Assembly: GCA_021797415.1 (NCBI GenBank)
Contig: JAJZZT010000063.1
Location: forward strand, 1 to 5,268
DNA from: Bacillota bacterium
Lineage (GTDB): Bacteria; Bacillota; Bacilli; Alicyclobacillales; SLC66
Length of the DNA stretch: 5,268 bases
Direction of reading: 5' to 3'
Under the pieces are notes generated by a model that had not been told where the DNA came from, did no database searches, and saw only the letters and a list, made by a program, of their open reading frames with translations. Positions 1 to 5,268 of this stretch are shown piece after piece; positions within the stretch are counted from its first letter, which is position 1, and each line of letters opens with the position of its first letter. The translations under genes were made by a program, and so were the position numbers.

Positions 1-837
1 CATCATGCGCTGAAGGGACCGGTCGAGCAGGCGCATGTATCTCGTCTCTCTGCCGTCAAATTGACCCACCATGCGATCATTGCGGAAAACCGCAGTACCG
101 ATGCACTCCACCGGATTTCCTCCCGCACGGTCAATTCTGCCCGCTTGGTACGAAACCGTCCGGCCGTTTATATGGGAGGAACTCCCGGCCGACTTTTTCT
201 TCTCCTTTGCCACCTGCCGGTTCAGCGCGAGAATCGGCGCCACCGGATCCAGATGGGACGCCTCCAGATCGCCCAGAAACTGATGCACCTGCGTGCTTGG
301 CGCAATTCCCGTCCGCGCGCCGAGTGAATTCAGGTCCTCGATGTAGCGCGTGAGCGACATCTCCAGTTCCGGTTTGTCTTTGTCGAAAACATCGCTGAGA
401 TTCCCACGCGCAACAAACAGGTAAAGCGTCCGGCGAAACTCCCTGTAGCGCACCAGGGTGCGCAGGTACGGCAGCAACCCGTCCTTGGCCGCTCTTTCGC
501 CAAAAATGACGGCCGACAGATGCGACAGATTGAGCGAACGCTCAATCCCGGTGTTCATCAGGAGCAACGCTTCATTCATGTTCCTTCCCGCGGCGGACAC
601 CACAGGCGTCCCTCCTTCGCCGCCGCCCGCCGAGGACCCGCTGCCGCTCGTGCCGCTCAGCTTGCTCGGTACGGCGACGCGCGCCGTCAGCATGGTCAGA
701 TTGTGTCCGACACGGTCGACGCCCAGTGTCACCAGGAATGCCTGCTCCTCCAGTTCCGCCCGATCAAAACAGCCGGTCAGCGCGCATGCGGCCACTCCCG
801 TCAGGAGCCACATCAGCGTACCGCGCAGTTTGGACAA
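1..837 (-). CDS. Ger(x)C family spore germination lipoprotein (GerAC/GerKC-like), C-terminus beyond the window
   Basis: This is the C subunit of a GerA-type nutrient germinant receptor, a lipoprotein expected on the outer face of the spore inner membrane. The minus frame is open from 903 to the left edge. A TTG start at 837 is chosen because GGGGTGGT lies 7 nt upstream, and because it gives a normal lipoprotein signal: basic SKLR, a hydrophobic stretch, then lipobox LTGC with Cys at residue 23. An ATG at 903 would put Cys at 45 with no good ribosome binding site. After the Cys comes [18 protein letters not shown], matching the family's mature N-terminus. The [10 protein letters not shown] stretch, the [14 protein letters not shown] stretch and [16 protein letters not shown] (about residues 247-262) are also typical of Ger(x)C. 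A Gly/Ser-rich insert sits near residues 60-77. About 279 residues are visible of a usual 370-400. The family call is secure; the germinant is unknown. Confidence 0.9.
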   Translation of the reverse strand, partial: MSKLRGTLMWLLTGVAACALTGCFDRAELEEQAFLVTLGVDRVGHNLTMLTARVAVPSKLSGTSGSGSSAGGGEGGTPVVSAAGRNMNEALLLMNTGIERSLNLSHLSAVIFGERAAKDGLLPYLRTLVRYREFRRTLYLFVARGNLSDVFDKDKPELEMSLTRYIEDLNSLGARTGIAPSTQVHQFLGDLEASHLDPVAPILALNRQVAKEKKKSAGSSSHINGRTVSYQAGRIDRAGGNPVECIGTAVFRNDRMVGQFDGRETRYMRLLDRSLQRMM

Positions 838-965
838 TCCACCCACCACCCCATCCGCGTCTCTGAAACCATATGTTATTTTCCCATCATTCGGTTTCGC
901 CATGCCCGACCGCCGAAAGCAACCGCGGATCATGGAGCCTCCCGAAACACACCGCCCGCCCGATG

Positions 966-974
966 TGATACAAT
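966..974 (+). promoter_or_regulatory. Candidate extended -10 promoter element for sodA
   Basis: TGATACAAT fits the extended -10 pattern TGnTATAAT with one mismatch. It would start transcription near 981 and leave a leader of about 64 nt before sodA. No convincing -35 box is seen about 17 bp upstream, which extended -10 promoters can tolerate. The assignment is a motif match only. Confidence 0.35.
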
Positions 975-975
975 A

Positions 976-1000
976 CGTGTTGTCGCGAGTTCACAACGCG
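976..1000. promoter_or_regulatory. Inverted repeat between gerC-like gene and sodA
   Basis: Arms 976-983 (CGTGTTGT) and 993-1000 (ACAACGCG) pair over 8 bp, with one G-U wobble on the plus-strand RNA, around a 9-nt loop. The repeat begins 2 nt after the candidate -10 element, so it covers the likely start point of sodA transcription. It could be an operator or a 5' leader hairpin. It does not match the PerR or Fur box consensus. It lies between divergent genes and could affect both. Confidence 0.4.
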
Positions 1001-1044
1001 GGATTCGCTACATACGCACACTTATACGAGAGAAGGGATTTCAC

Positions 1045-1659
1045 ATGGCATTTCAGACCCCGGCTCTGCCTTATCCGGCTGACGCCCTGGAACCGCACAT
1101 CGACGCCAAAACGATGACCGTCCATCACGACGGTCACCATGTCGCGTACACCAACAATCTGAACAATGCGCTTGAGGGACATCCCGACCTGCAGAGCAAG
1201 AGCGTGGAGGATATTCTTCGCCGGATCGACAGCGTCCCCGAGAACATACGCACGACCGTCCGCAACAACGCCGGCGGCCATACCAACCACAACCTGTTCT
1301 GGCGCATCCTCAGCCCGTCCGGCGGCGGCGAACCGTCAGACGCGCTCGCTGCGGCGATCAATCAGTCATTCGGCAGCTTTGCAAAATTCAAGGAGGACTT
1401 TGTCAAAGCGGCCGCCACACGCTTCGGAAGCGGTTGGGCATGGCTCGTCGCAAATGCGGACGGCAAGCTCTCCGTGATCAGCACGCCCAATCAGGACAGC
1501 CCTTATATGGAAGGTTTGACACCGATTCTCGGGCTTGACGTATGGGAGCACGCTTATTATTTGAAATACCAGAACAAGCGGGCCGATTATATCGGCGCCT
1601 TCTGGAACATCGTGAACTGGCCCGAGGTTGCCGCCAACTACGCGCAAGCGAAGAAGTAA
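1045..1659 (+). CDS. sodA: Superoxide dismutase, manganese type
   Basis: This cytosolic enzyme converts superoxide to oxygen and hydrogen peroxide. The protein has 204 residues, the usual length of the Fe/Mn-SOD family, and is full-length from [11 protein letters not shown] to the C-terminus. The four metal ligands are His27 (in TVHHDGHH), His82 (in [11 protein letters not shown]), Asp165 and His169 (in LDVWEHAYY). Gln150 in TPNQDSP is at the position where Mn enzymes carry the active-site Gln, which favours Mn over Fe; metal use cannot be proved from sequence. The ATG at 1045 has AAGGGA 6 nt upstream. The frame stays open as far back as 520, but that extension lies opposite the gerC-like gene and has no SOD similarity. 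The gene looks monocistronic: its own upstream region and a GC hairpin 13 nt after the stop. Confidence 0.97.
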   Translation: MAFQTPALPYPADALEPHIDAKTMTVHHDGHHVAYTNNLNNALEGHPDLQSKSVEDILRRIDSVPENIRTTVRNNAGGHTNHNLFWRILSPSGGGEPSDALAAAINQSFGSFAKFKEDFVKAAATRFGSGWAWLVANADGKLSVISTPNQDSPYMEGLTPILGLDVWEHAYYLKYQNKRADYIGAFWNIVNWPEVAANYAQAKK

Positions 1660-1672
1660 CACGGGATGGGCG

Positions 1673-1706
1673 GACGCGCGCGCCGAAACCGGCGCGCGCG
1701 TCGTTT
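1673..1706 (+). terminator. Probable Rho-independent terminator of sodA
   Basis: A perfect 13-bp GC-rich stem (1673-1685 with 1690-1702) closes a 4-nt AAAC loop and is followed only by GTTT. The stem is very stable but the U tract is short. It lies in the 66-nt gap between the convergent sodA and rsfA-like genes, so it may also slow transcription from the other side, although no U tract follows it on the minus strand. Confidence 0.65.
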
Positions 1707-1725
1707 GCGCCGGATCTGCTTCACA

Positions 1726-2328
1726 CTACCGGTCATGCTGGCGGTCCTCCTCTTTCTCGTCGCGCTCGTCGCCCAAAGACTGCTCGGCGTCCGCAAAACT
1801 CCTGCGTCTCGCCCGCTCGACGATGTGTTGCAAGGTACGATGGTCTTCGCTGATGAGCGCGTGTTCCTCTGACAAGTGATTCAGTTTTTGCAGAAGATCC
1901 TGTTTATCCGTACGCAATCGTTCGCCCGCCTGACGCTTCTGTTCCGCCTCCCGCTCAAGCTGGCGCACGCTCGCCTGCAGAACTCCAAATTCATGCCGGA
2001 ACTGTTTGAGAAAACGGAAGACGGCATTCCATGTCACGGTCGAACCATCCGCCGCAACCGGCGCATCGTCCTCCGGGCCGGATCCTTTCCCTTTTTCCTC
2101 CCGGTGTTCCTTGCGCTCCAGCTTTGCCAGATCGATTGCGGCCAAATGCAGCTTTCTCACACATGCGTTCCACCGATATCCGCACGCGGCGGACGTCCGC
2201 CCCAACAGTTCCCCGCTTTCCTCAAACGCCGCCAATTGGGTGCTGCCTTCGCGGATGTGGCGAAGGACGACGCTCGCCAGTTTTGCGTCATCTTCAGCGC
2301 TCCACGCGTCCTGCCGCATGGTCTTCAT
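1726..2328 (-). CDS. RsfA family prespore-type transcriptional regulator
   Basis: The 200-residue protein matches the RsfA/YlbO/YwfN group, of which B. subtilis RsfA is a prespore-specific regulator of sigma-F/sigma-G genes. The N-terminal part (about residues 5-65) is a Myb/SANT-like DNA-binding region: RQDAWSAEDDAKLA, the family hallmark VLRHIREGSTQLAAFEE, then RTSAACGYRWNACVRK, with Trp9 and Trp53 as likely core residues. A charged acidic linker follows, then a long predicted coiled coil rich in Glu, Gln, Leu and Arg (about 115-180) and a highly charged tail, suggesting an oligomer. The ATG at 2328 is chosen because GGAAGGGG lies 9 nt upstream; a TTG at 2349 would overlap that site. The gene is convergent with sodA and separate from the operon upstream, which ends in its own terminator. 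The actual regulon and sigma factor are not visible here. Confidence 0.88.
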   Translation of the reverse strand: MKTMRQDAWSAEDDAKLASVVLRHIREGSTQLAAFEESGELLGRTSAACGYRWNACVRKLHLAAIDLAKLERKEHREEKGKGSGPEDDAPVAADGSTVTWNAVFRFLKQFRHEFGVLQASVRQLEREAEQKRQAGERLRTDKQDLLQKLNHLSEEHALISEDHRTLQHIVERARRRSFADAEQSLGDERDEKEEDRQHDR

Positions 2329-2367
2329 GGGCGGATTCCCCTTCCGCAACTAAGCAAATCCCCGTCT

Positions 2368-2402
2368 AGGGGACATGAGATTTGGTTTATCCCATGTCCC
2401 CT
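2368..2402 (-). repeat. GGGGAC...GTCCCC palindrome, REP-like, in the rsfA-like leader
   Basis: The minus strand reads AGGGGACATGGGAT, a 7-nt loop, then ATCTCATGTCCCCT. This pairs over 14 bp with a single G-U wobble, whereas the plus-strand RNA would have an A-C mismatch at that spot. The minus strand is therefore the likelier functional RNA. The 5' UTR copy ends 39 nt before the start of the rsfA-like gene. GGGGAC...GTCCCC palindromes recur in many Bacillota genomes next to REP-associated Y1 transposases, so this may be a dispersed element; only one copy is present in the window. No U tract follows, so it is not a typical terminator. Confidence 0.6.
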
Positions 2403-2505
2403 CAAAACACTGTGAGGGACTCTCAATCTATCTATATGCGACTGTCTGACGCTAAACACCATTTCCCCCCGCAAAGAGGTTGTTCAAAAAGGGGGCAGAC
2501 GCAAG

Positions 2506-2540
2506 AAAAGAAAAAACGCCAGAGCTTGCAGCGTCTGGCG
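2506..2540 (-). terminator. Rho-independent terminator of the clpP-midA-small ORF operon
   Basis: On the minus strand, CGCCAGA (2540-2534) pairs with TCTGGCG (2523-2517), and an inner GCT/AGC extends the stem past a one-base bulge. The stem is followed at once by TTTTTT, C and TTTT. It begins 26 nt after the stop codon of the 49-aa gene and marks the end of the operon. On the plus strand no U tract follows. Confidence 0.9.
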
Positions 2541-2566
2541 CAAATCCCGCATTCGCAGAAAACCTA

Positions 2567-2716
2567 TCACACCAATTGGCGATTACGCATGATTCCGAGC
2601 AACGAGACCGCCGTGCGGTAGCGTGCGCCAGGCTCCACGCGCCGCACGGCGATGCCGATTGTCGCCAGTTGCAACACAAACAGAACCAATTGAGCGAACC
2701 ATATCCACGATCGCAT
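2567..2716 (-). CDS. Small single-pass membrane protein, unknown function (49 aa)
   Basis: I do not recognise a family. The ATG at 2716 is preceded by GGGAGG with a 7-nt spacer, one of the strongest ribosome binding sites in the window. The 49 residues begin MRSWIWFAQLVLFVLQLA, giving one hydrophobic helix (about residues 4-24). An Arg-Arg pair follows, then a basic, partly hydrophobic tail ending RNRQLV. The stop lies 26 nt before a strong terminator, so the frame is bounded exactly as a last gene of an operon would be. It is third after clpP and midA, 80 nt downstream of midA. Site, length and membrane segment argue that it is real. Its role is unknown; a partner or regulator of a membrane complex would be one guess. 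No homology was tested. Confidence 0.72.
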   Translation of the reverse strand: MRSWIWFAQLVLFVLQLATIGIAVRRVEPGARYRTAVSLLGIMRNRQLV

Positions 2717-2741
2717 CCGTCTTCCTCCCACCGTTGACAGT

Positions 2742-2765
2742 CGGGTGAATCCGTTCGTTCACCCG
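2742..2765 (-). promoter_or_regulatory. Hairpin between midA and the small membrane-protein gene
   Basis: CGGGTGAA (2765-2758) and TTCACCCG (2749-2742) form a perfect 8-bp stem with an 8-nt loop. It lies 12 nt upstream of the GGGAGG ribosome binding site of the 49-aa gene. There is no U tract, so it is not a usual terminator. It may mark mRNA processing or protection, or tune expression of the last gene relative to clpP and midA. Confidence 0.4.
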
Positions 2766-2796
2766 CACAACGTAGTGTGGGAGCGGCGGCGCCATC

Positions 2797-3915
2797 TTAT
2801 ACGGCATTGTGCCTGTCGGCGCAACACACAAGAAAGCGGTCGCCCATCGCGCCGGGCAGCACCAATTGGCGGACCGCAAGCGATGGATGCGGGCGCAGCC
2901 GCATGTGCGCCTCCACCACGCGCGAAAAATCTGGCAACGCCACCAGAAAGGCGCCCTGCCGCTGCACAGGATCGACATCGTACCCGTCGGACGCCAGCAG
3001 TTCAGAAAGCACGGAAAAGTCCACATCGAACGTGAGATCGCGCGGTCCGTCCTCGCCCGTCTGCAGCACGTCTGTGGATACCCGCCCGCCGCGGTAGGCA
3101 CGCAGAGAGCCGAGCGGGCGGTCCGGGGAGACGATATCCGCCGTATGCCCTCCGTAATCCACAAATGCGAGCGCCTGCGGTTGCACAGACGCGATCAGCG
3201 CCGAAAGAAACGCCGCAAGTCCCGTGTGCGCTTCCGCAATCACGGTCTCGCCCCGTTCGCGAACAAGCGGAAGCAGGTAGCGTTCGGCATAATGGCGGCA
3301 CTCCCGGTCTGCCTCGCGAAAAACAGTCGCAAGCGACCGGTCCTGAAACGGTCCCGGAACGCCGCCGGAGGAGCGGTCCACGACAAAGAGTTGCAGCGTT
3401 TCCCCGTCCGGATCGCAACGAACGATATCGCACGGAAGTGCGTCAAGCACCTCATTGCCAAAAACCCAGCCTCCGCGCAGGCGGCCGTCTCGCGTCACGG
3501 CGGCGGCAACGTCTGGGGCCGTCATGTACTCCAGGTTTTGGGCAAGCGGGCCAAGTTCGTCCGCCGTCCGTTCCAGCGTCCGCTCCAATCGGCGCCGCGC
3601 CTCATCCGATACATCGATCCCCGCATACAGGACAGTCGCACCGGACTGATGCGCGCCGACCGCGAGCGACGGCAGGAAAGCGGAGGCGAAGCGGCCGTCG
3701 CCGCAGCCGAGTTCAAGCACGGTGTAGCGACCGTCTGTCGGGGCGATCCTGGCCAACACGAACGACGCCCACAATTCGCCGTAAAGCGGCGATACGTGGA
3801 CATTTGTAAAGAAATCCCCGCGGCGTCCCAATTCCGGACGCCGCGCCGTGTAGTATCCGTCAGGCCCGTAAAGGGCGCGCTCCATGAATCCACGGAAGGC
3901 GACGCCTTGCGTCAT
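2797..3915 (-). CDS. Class I SAM-dependent methyltransferase, MidA/DUF185 (NDUFAF7-like)
   Basis: The 372-residue protein matches the MidA/DUF185 family. Its mitochondrial member NDUFAF7 methylates an arginine of complex I subunit NDUFS2; the bacterial substrate is not established. The family signature [16 protein letters not shown] lies at residues 7-22 and [15 protein letters not shown] at 33-47. The SAM-binding loop [10 protein letters not shown] is at 66-75, acidic Asp101 follows in YAGIDVS, and NEVLDALP is at 154-161. FVDYGG and [11 protein letters not shown] follow in the second half. The N-terminus is about 20 residues shorter than in many relatives, but no earlier start exists in the frame. 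The ATG overlaps the clpP stop as ATGA, which points to translational coupling. It is the second gene of the clpP operon. The fold is secure; the target is not. Confidence 0.9.
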   Translation of the reverse strand: MTQGVAFRGFMERALYGPDGYYTARRPELGRRGDFFTNVHVSPLYGELWASFVLARIAPTDGRYTVLELGCGDGRFASAFLPSLAVGAHQSGATVLYAGIDVSDEARRRLERTLERTADELGPLAQNLEYMTAPDVAAAVTRDGRLRGGWVFGNEVLDALPCDIVRCDPDGETLQLFVVDRSSGGVPGPFQDRSLATVFREADRECRHYAERYLLPLVRERGETVIAEAHTGLAAFLSALIASVQPQALAFVDYGGHTADIVSPDRPLGSLRAYRGGRVSTDVLQTGEDGPRDLTFDVDFSVLSELLASDGYDVDPVQRQGAFLVALPDFSRVVEAHMRLRPHPSLAVRQLVLPGAMGDRFLVCCADRHNAV

Positions 3916-4490
3916 CGCCGAATGACCTGATCCACCAGGCCGTACGCCTTCGCTTCCTCGGCAGACATGAAAAAGTCCCGGTCCGTGTCGCGTTCGATCC
4001 GTTCCAAGGGCTGTCCGGTGGCCTGCGCCAGCACGCGATTCAACCGGTCGCGCGTGCGCAGGATGTGTTCGGCCGCGATCTTCAGGTCGCTCGCCTGTCC
4101 TGACCGTCCGCCAAGCGGCTGATGAATCATCACCTCCGCGTTGGGCAAGGCGCTGCGCTTGCCGCGCGCGCCGGCGCAGAGCAACACCGCCCCCATGGAT
4201 GCCGCGAGTCCCACGCAGATGGTCGCGACATCCGGCTTGATGTACTGCATCGTATCGTAGATCGCAAAGCCGGCCGCGACCGATCCGCCCGGGCTGTTTA
4301 TGTAAAGATGGATGTCCTTTTGCGCATCGTCGGACGCCAGGAAAAGTAACTGCGCAATGATGGAATTGGCGACGTCATCATCCACCTCGGAACCGAGAAA
4401 GACGATGCGGTCCTTCAATAATCGCGAATAGAGGTCGTATGCGCGTTCGCCATGAGTCGTCTGTTCAACAACGGTCGGAATTGATGACAT
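3912..4490 (-). CDS. clpP: ATP-dependent Clp protease proteolytic subunit
   Basis: This serine peptidase forms the two-ring, 14-subunit chamber that works with Clp ATPases such as ClpX and ClpC to degrade damaged and regulatory proteins in the cytosol. The 192 residues match the family length. The catalytic triad is Ser98 in GLAASMGA, His123 in EVMIHQP and Asp172 in RDTDRDFF, all at canonical positions. The N-terminal segment [20 protein letters not shown], the INSPGGS oxyanion loop (64-70) and the QPLGG motif are intact, so it should be active. The start is the first ATG and fits the family N-terminus, but only a weak GCTGGTG lies upstream. No CtsR-type GGTCAAA repeats are visible between this gene and its divergent neighbour. 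It heads an operon with the methyltransferase and the 49-aa gene. Confidence 0.97.
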   Translation of the reverse strand: MSSIPTVVEQTTHGERAYDLYSRLLKDRIVFLGSEVDDDVANSIIAQLLFLASDDAQKDIHLYINSPGGSVAAGFAIYDTMQYIKPDVATICVGLAASMGAVLLCAGARGKRSALPNAEVMIHQPLGGRSGQASDLKIAAEHILRTRDRLNRVLAQATGQPLERIERDTDRDFFMSAEEAKAYGLVDQVIRR

Positions 4491-4602
4491 GAGTCAACAC
4501 CAGCTTTCATTCGCACTGTAAATGGTCATGCCTCTCGGTATCGTAACACATCCACGACGCTGAATCACGCAATGATCCTTCAAACACAGGGCCATTTCAG
4601 GG

Positions 4603-4630
4603 TTGAGAACGACAGCAAAAGGCGTATGAT
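4603..4630 (+). promoter_or_regulatory. Candidate sigma-A promoter for the IDEAL-domain gene
   Basis: TTGAGA (4603-4608) and TATGAT (4625-4630) each match the sigma-A consensus at five of six bases, with a 16-bp spacer. Transcription would start near 4637, leaving a leader of about 80 nt before the GTG at 4718. The pair lies in the 227-bp region divergent from clpP. Confidence 0.55.
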
Positions 4631-4653
4631 AGGATAAAATGAGATATGGTTCA

Positions 4654-4669
4654 CGGCGCCGACGCGCCG
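4654..4669 (+). other. GC-rich hairpin in the leader of the IDEAL-domain gene
   Basis: CGGCGC and GCGCCG form a perfect 6-bp stem around a CGAC tetraloop, about 17 nt after the predicted transcription start and 36 nt before the GGGGG ribosome binding site. It could stabilise the 5' end of the mRNA. Short GC stems like this also arise by chance in GC-rich DNA. Confidence 0.3.
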
Positions 4670-4717
4670 ACGTTTGGGGATATGTGTGAAACGGCCGAAA
4701 AAAAGGGGGTACGCGCC

Positions 4718-5155
4718 GTGATCATGGAGTCGGAAATTGCTGAACTACAACTGCGAATCCTGCCGTCCGGCGGGGAACGGGTGGTCCAATTGCTCAATCA
4801 ATACCGTGAGCGTGTGACGACAACCAGTGTGACACTCGAAAACGTGCCCTTGCTGATCATCGCGCGCCACGGCATGATCGCGCGCCTCCCGGTTGACGGC
4901 GCCGCCCAGAAATTGTCCCAGACCGCGGCCATTCTGGAGGGGTTGCAGCGCTTTTTCAAAAGTCAGGAGACGCTCTATCTTTATGTAAATTTGCCTGAAT
5001 TGCCCATCCCTCCCTTTGTCGGCGACGTCATCGCCGAAGTCGCGCAGCGCGTCAATCACAAAGAGGAGTTGCGCAAACAGATTGATCGCGCAATCGACAG
5101 CGGAGATCGCGCGGCATTTCTGGAACTGGCGAAGAAATGGCGCGTCCTGCCCTGA
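4718..5155 (+). CDS. IDEAL-domain protein of unknown function
   Basis: The 145-residue soluble protein ends in a good IDEAL domain (about residues 118-140), ELRKQIDRAIDSGDRAAFLELAKKW, matching the pattern of an Ile-Asp-x-Ala helix, Gly-Asp turn and Phe-x-x-Leu helix. The N-terminal part (about 4-110) has alternating hydrophobic strands and helices, including VPLLIIARHGMIARL and TLYLYVNLPELPIPP, and I do not recognise it. The arrangement recalls YpiB/ReoY, where an N-terminal UPF0302 domain precedes IDEAL, but the N-terminal sequence here is not clearly UPF0302. GTG at 4718 is chosen because GGGGG lies 8 nt upstream. An ATG two codons later is possible; an ATG at 4646 gives 26 extra residues that look like leader. 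The stop lies 18 nt before the next gene, suggesting an operon. In Listeria, ReoY acts in ClpCP-dependent MurA turnover, so the divergent clpP is suggestive. Confidence 0.72.
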   Translation: MIMESEIAELQLRILPSGGERVVQLLNQYRERVTTTSVTLENVPLLIIARHGMIARLPVDGAAQKLSQTAAILEGLQRFFKSQETLYLYVNLPELPIPPFVGDVIAEVAQRVNHKEELRKQIDRAIDSGDRAAFLELAKKWRVLP

Positions 5156-5173
5156 ATGGAGTGGAATGATCGA

Positions 5174-5268
5174 ATGGACCAGATCGACGTGATGTACGAT
5201 GAACATGAGACGACCGCCACGCGCTTCGTGGGTTTTGTGGGACAGTGTTCCCGGTTTGACCTTGCCAT
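5174..5268 (+). CDS. Start of a probable DUF3055-family protein, runs off the right edge
   Basis: The frame begins with ATG at 5174, preceded by GGAGTGGA with an 8-nt spacer, and is open to the edge for 31 complete codons. The visible N-terminus, MDQIDVMYDEHETTATRFVG followed by FVGQCSRFDLA, resembles DUF3055 proteins of Bacilli, small conserved proteins of unknown function, particularly in the TRFVGFVG and RFDLA stretches. It follows the IDEAL-domain gene by 18 nt and is probably in the same transcript. Only a third or less of the protein is visible, so the family call is tentative; that a gene starts here is well supported. Confidence 0.6.
   Translation, partial: MDQIDVMYDEHETTATRFVGFVGQCSRFDLA

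Noticed and set aside
520..1044. In-frame N-terminal extension of sodA by 175 residues
   Set aside because: The SOD family starts at [11 protein letters not shown] with its own ribosome binding site. The extension has Arg/His-rich, family-less sequence and lies opposite the gerC-like gene.
2430..2460. Possible forespore sigma-factor promoter for the rsfA-like gene (GTTTA and CATATAG on the minus strand)
   Set aside because: The spacing is about 14 nt, too short for sigma-F or sigma-G, and the -10 match is poor.
2382..2621. 79-residue plus-strand frame crossing the palindrome and terminator
   Set aside because: It has no good ribosome binding site, crosses the A tract of the minus-strand terminator, and overlaps the better supported 49-aa gene.
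2570..2871. CACCAATTGGCG repeated at 2570-2581 and 2860-2871
   Set aside because: Both copies lie within coding sequence (encoding RQLV in the small gene and in the methyltransferase), the core is a short palindrome, and the flanks do not match. Chance is enough.
2809..3930. Long plus-strand open frame of 373 residues opposite the methyltransferase gene
   Set aside because: It is rich in Arg, His and Ala with no recognisable motif. It is a GC-driven shadow of the MidA-like gene, whose SAM-binding motifs are intact.
4646..4717. Upstream ATG start at 4646 for the IDEAL-domain gene
   Set aside because: It would lie about 9 nt from the predicted transcription start, across a leader hairpin. The GTG at 4718 has a far better placed GGGGG ribosome binding site.

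Overview
The window is dense, mostly single-copy housekeeping and sporulation DNA with moderately high GC. It fits an endospore-forming Bacillota, probably close to Alicyclobacillaceae. The organism call is inference: it rests on a Ger(x)C germinant-receptor lipoprotein, an RsfA-type prespore regulator, an IDEAL-domain protein, purine-rich Shine-Dalgarno sites and the general protein flavour. No mobile-element gene, phage gene, CRISPR array, tRNA or rRNA was seen.

Layout. Positions 1-837 (minus) hold the N-terminal part of a Ger(x)C spore-germination lipoprotein that runs off the left edge. A 207-bp gap with a candidate promoter and a stem-loop separates it from the divergent manganese superoxide dismutase gene sodA (1045-1659, plus), which ends at a strong GC hairpin. 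Convergent to sodA is an RsfA-family regulator gene (1726-2328, minus). Its leader contains a 35-nt GGGGAC...GTCCCC palindrome. Next comes a minus-strand operon read from right to left: clpP (4490-3912), a MidA/DUF185 SAM-dependent methyltransferase (3915-2797, start overlapping the clpP stop by 4 nt), and a 49-aa single-membrane-span protein (2716-2567) with a strong ribosome binding site. It closes with a clear Rho-independent terminator (2540-2506). Divergent from clpP, a sigma-A-like promoter drives an IDEAL-domain protein (4718-5155). The start of a probable DUF3055-type gene follows at 5174 and continues past the right edge.

How the genes relate. Ger(x)C and RsfA belong to spore germination and prespore gene control. 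SodA detoxifies superoxide. ClpP is the proteolytic core of the Clp proteases, and the divergent IDEAL-domain protein may belong to the same regulated-proteolysis world; this is inference from the domain and the neighbourhood. MidA is coupled in translation to ClpP. Nothing here is a clear new defence or biosynthetic system. The most notable points are the small membrane protein, the palindrome in the rsfA-like leader, and the pairing of clpP with an IDEAL-domain gene.
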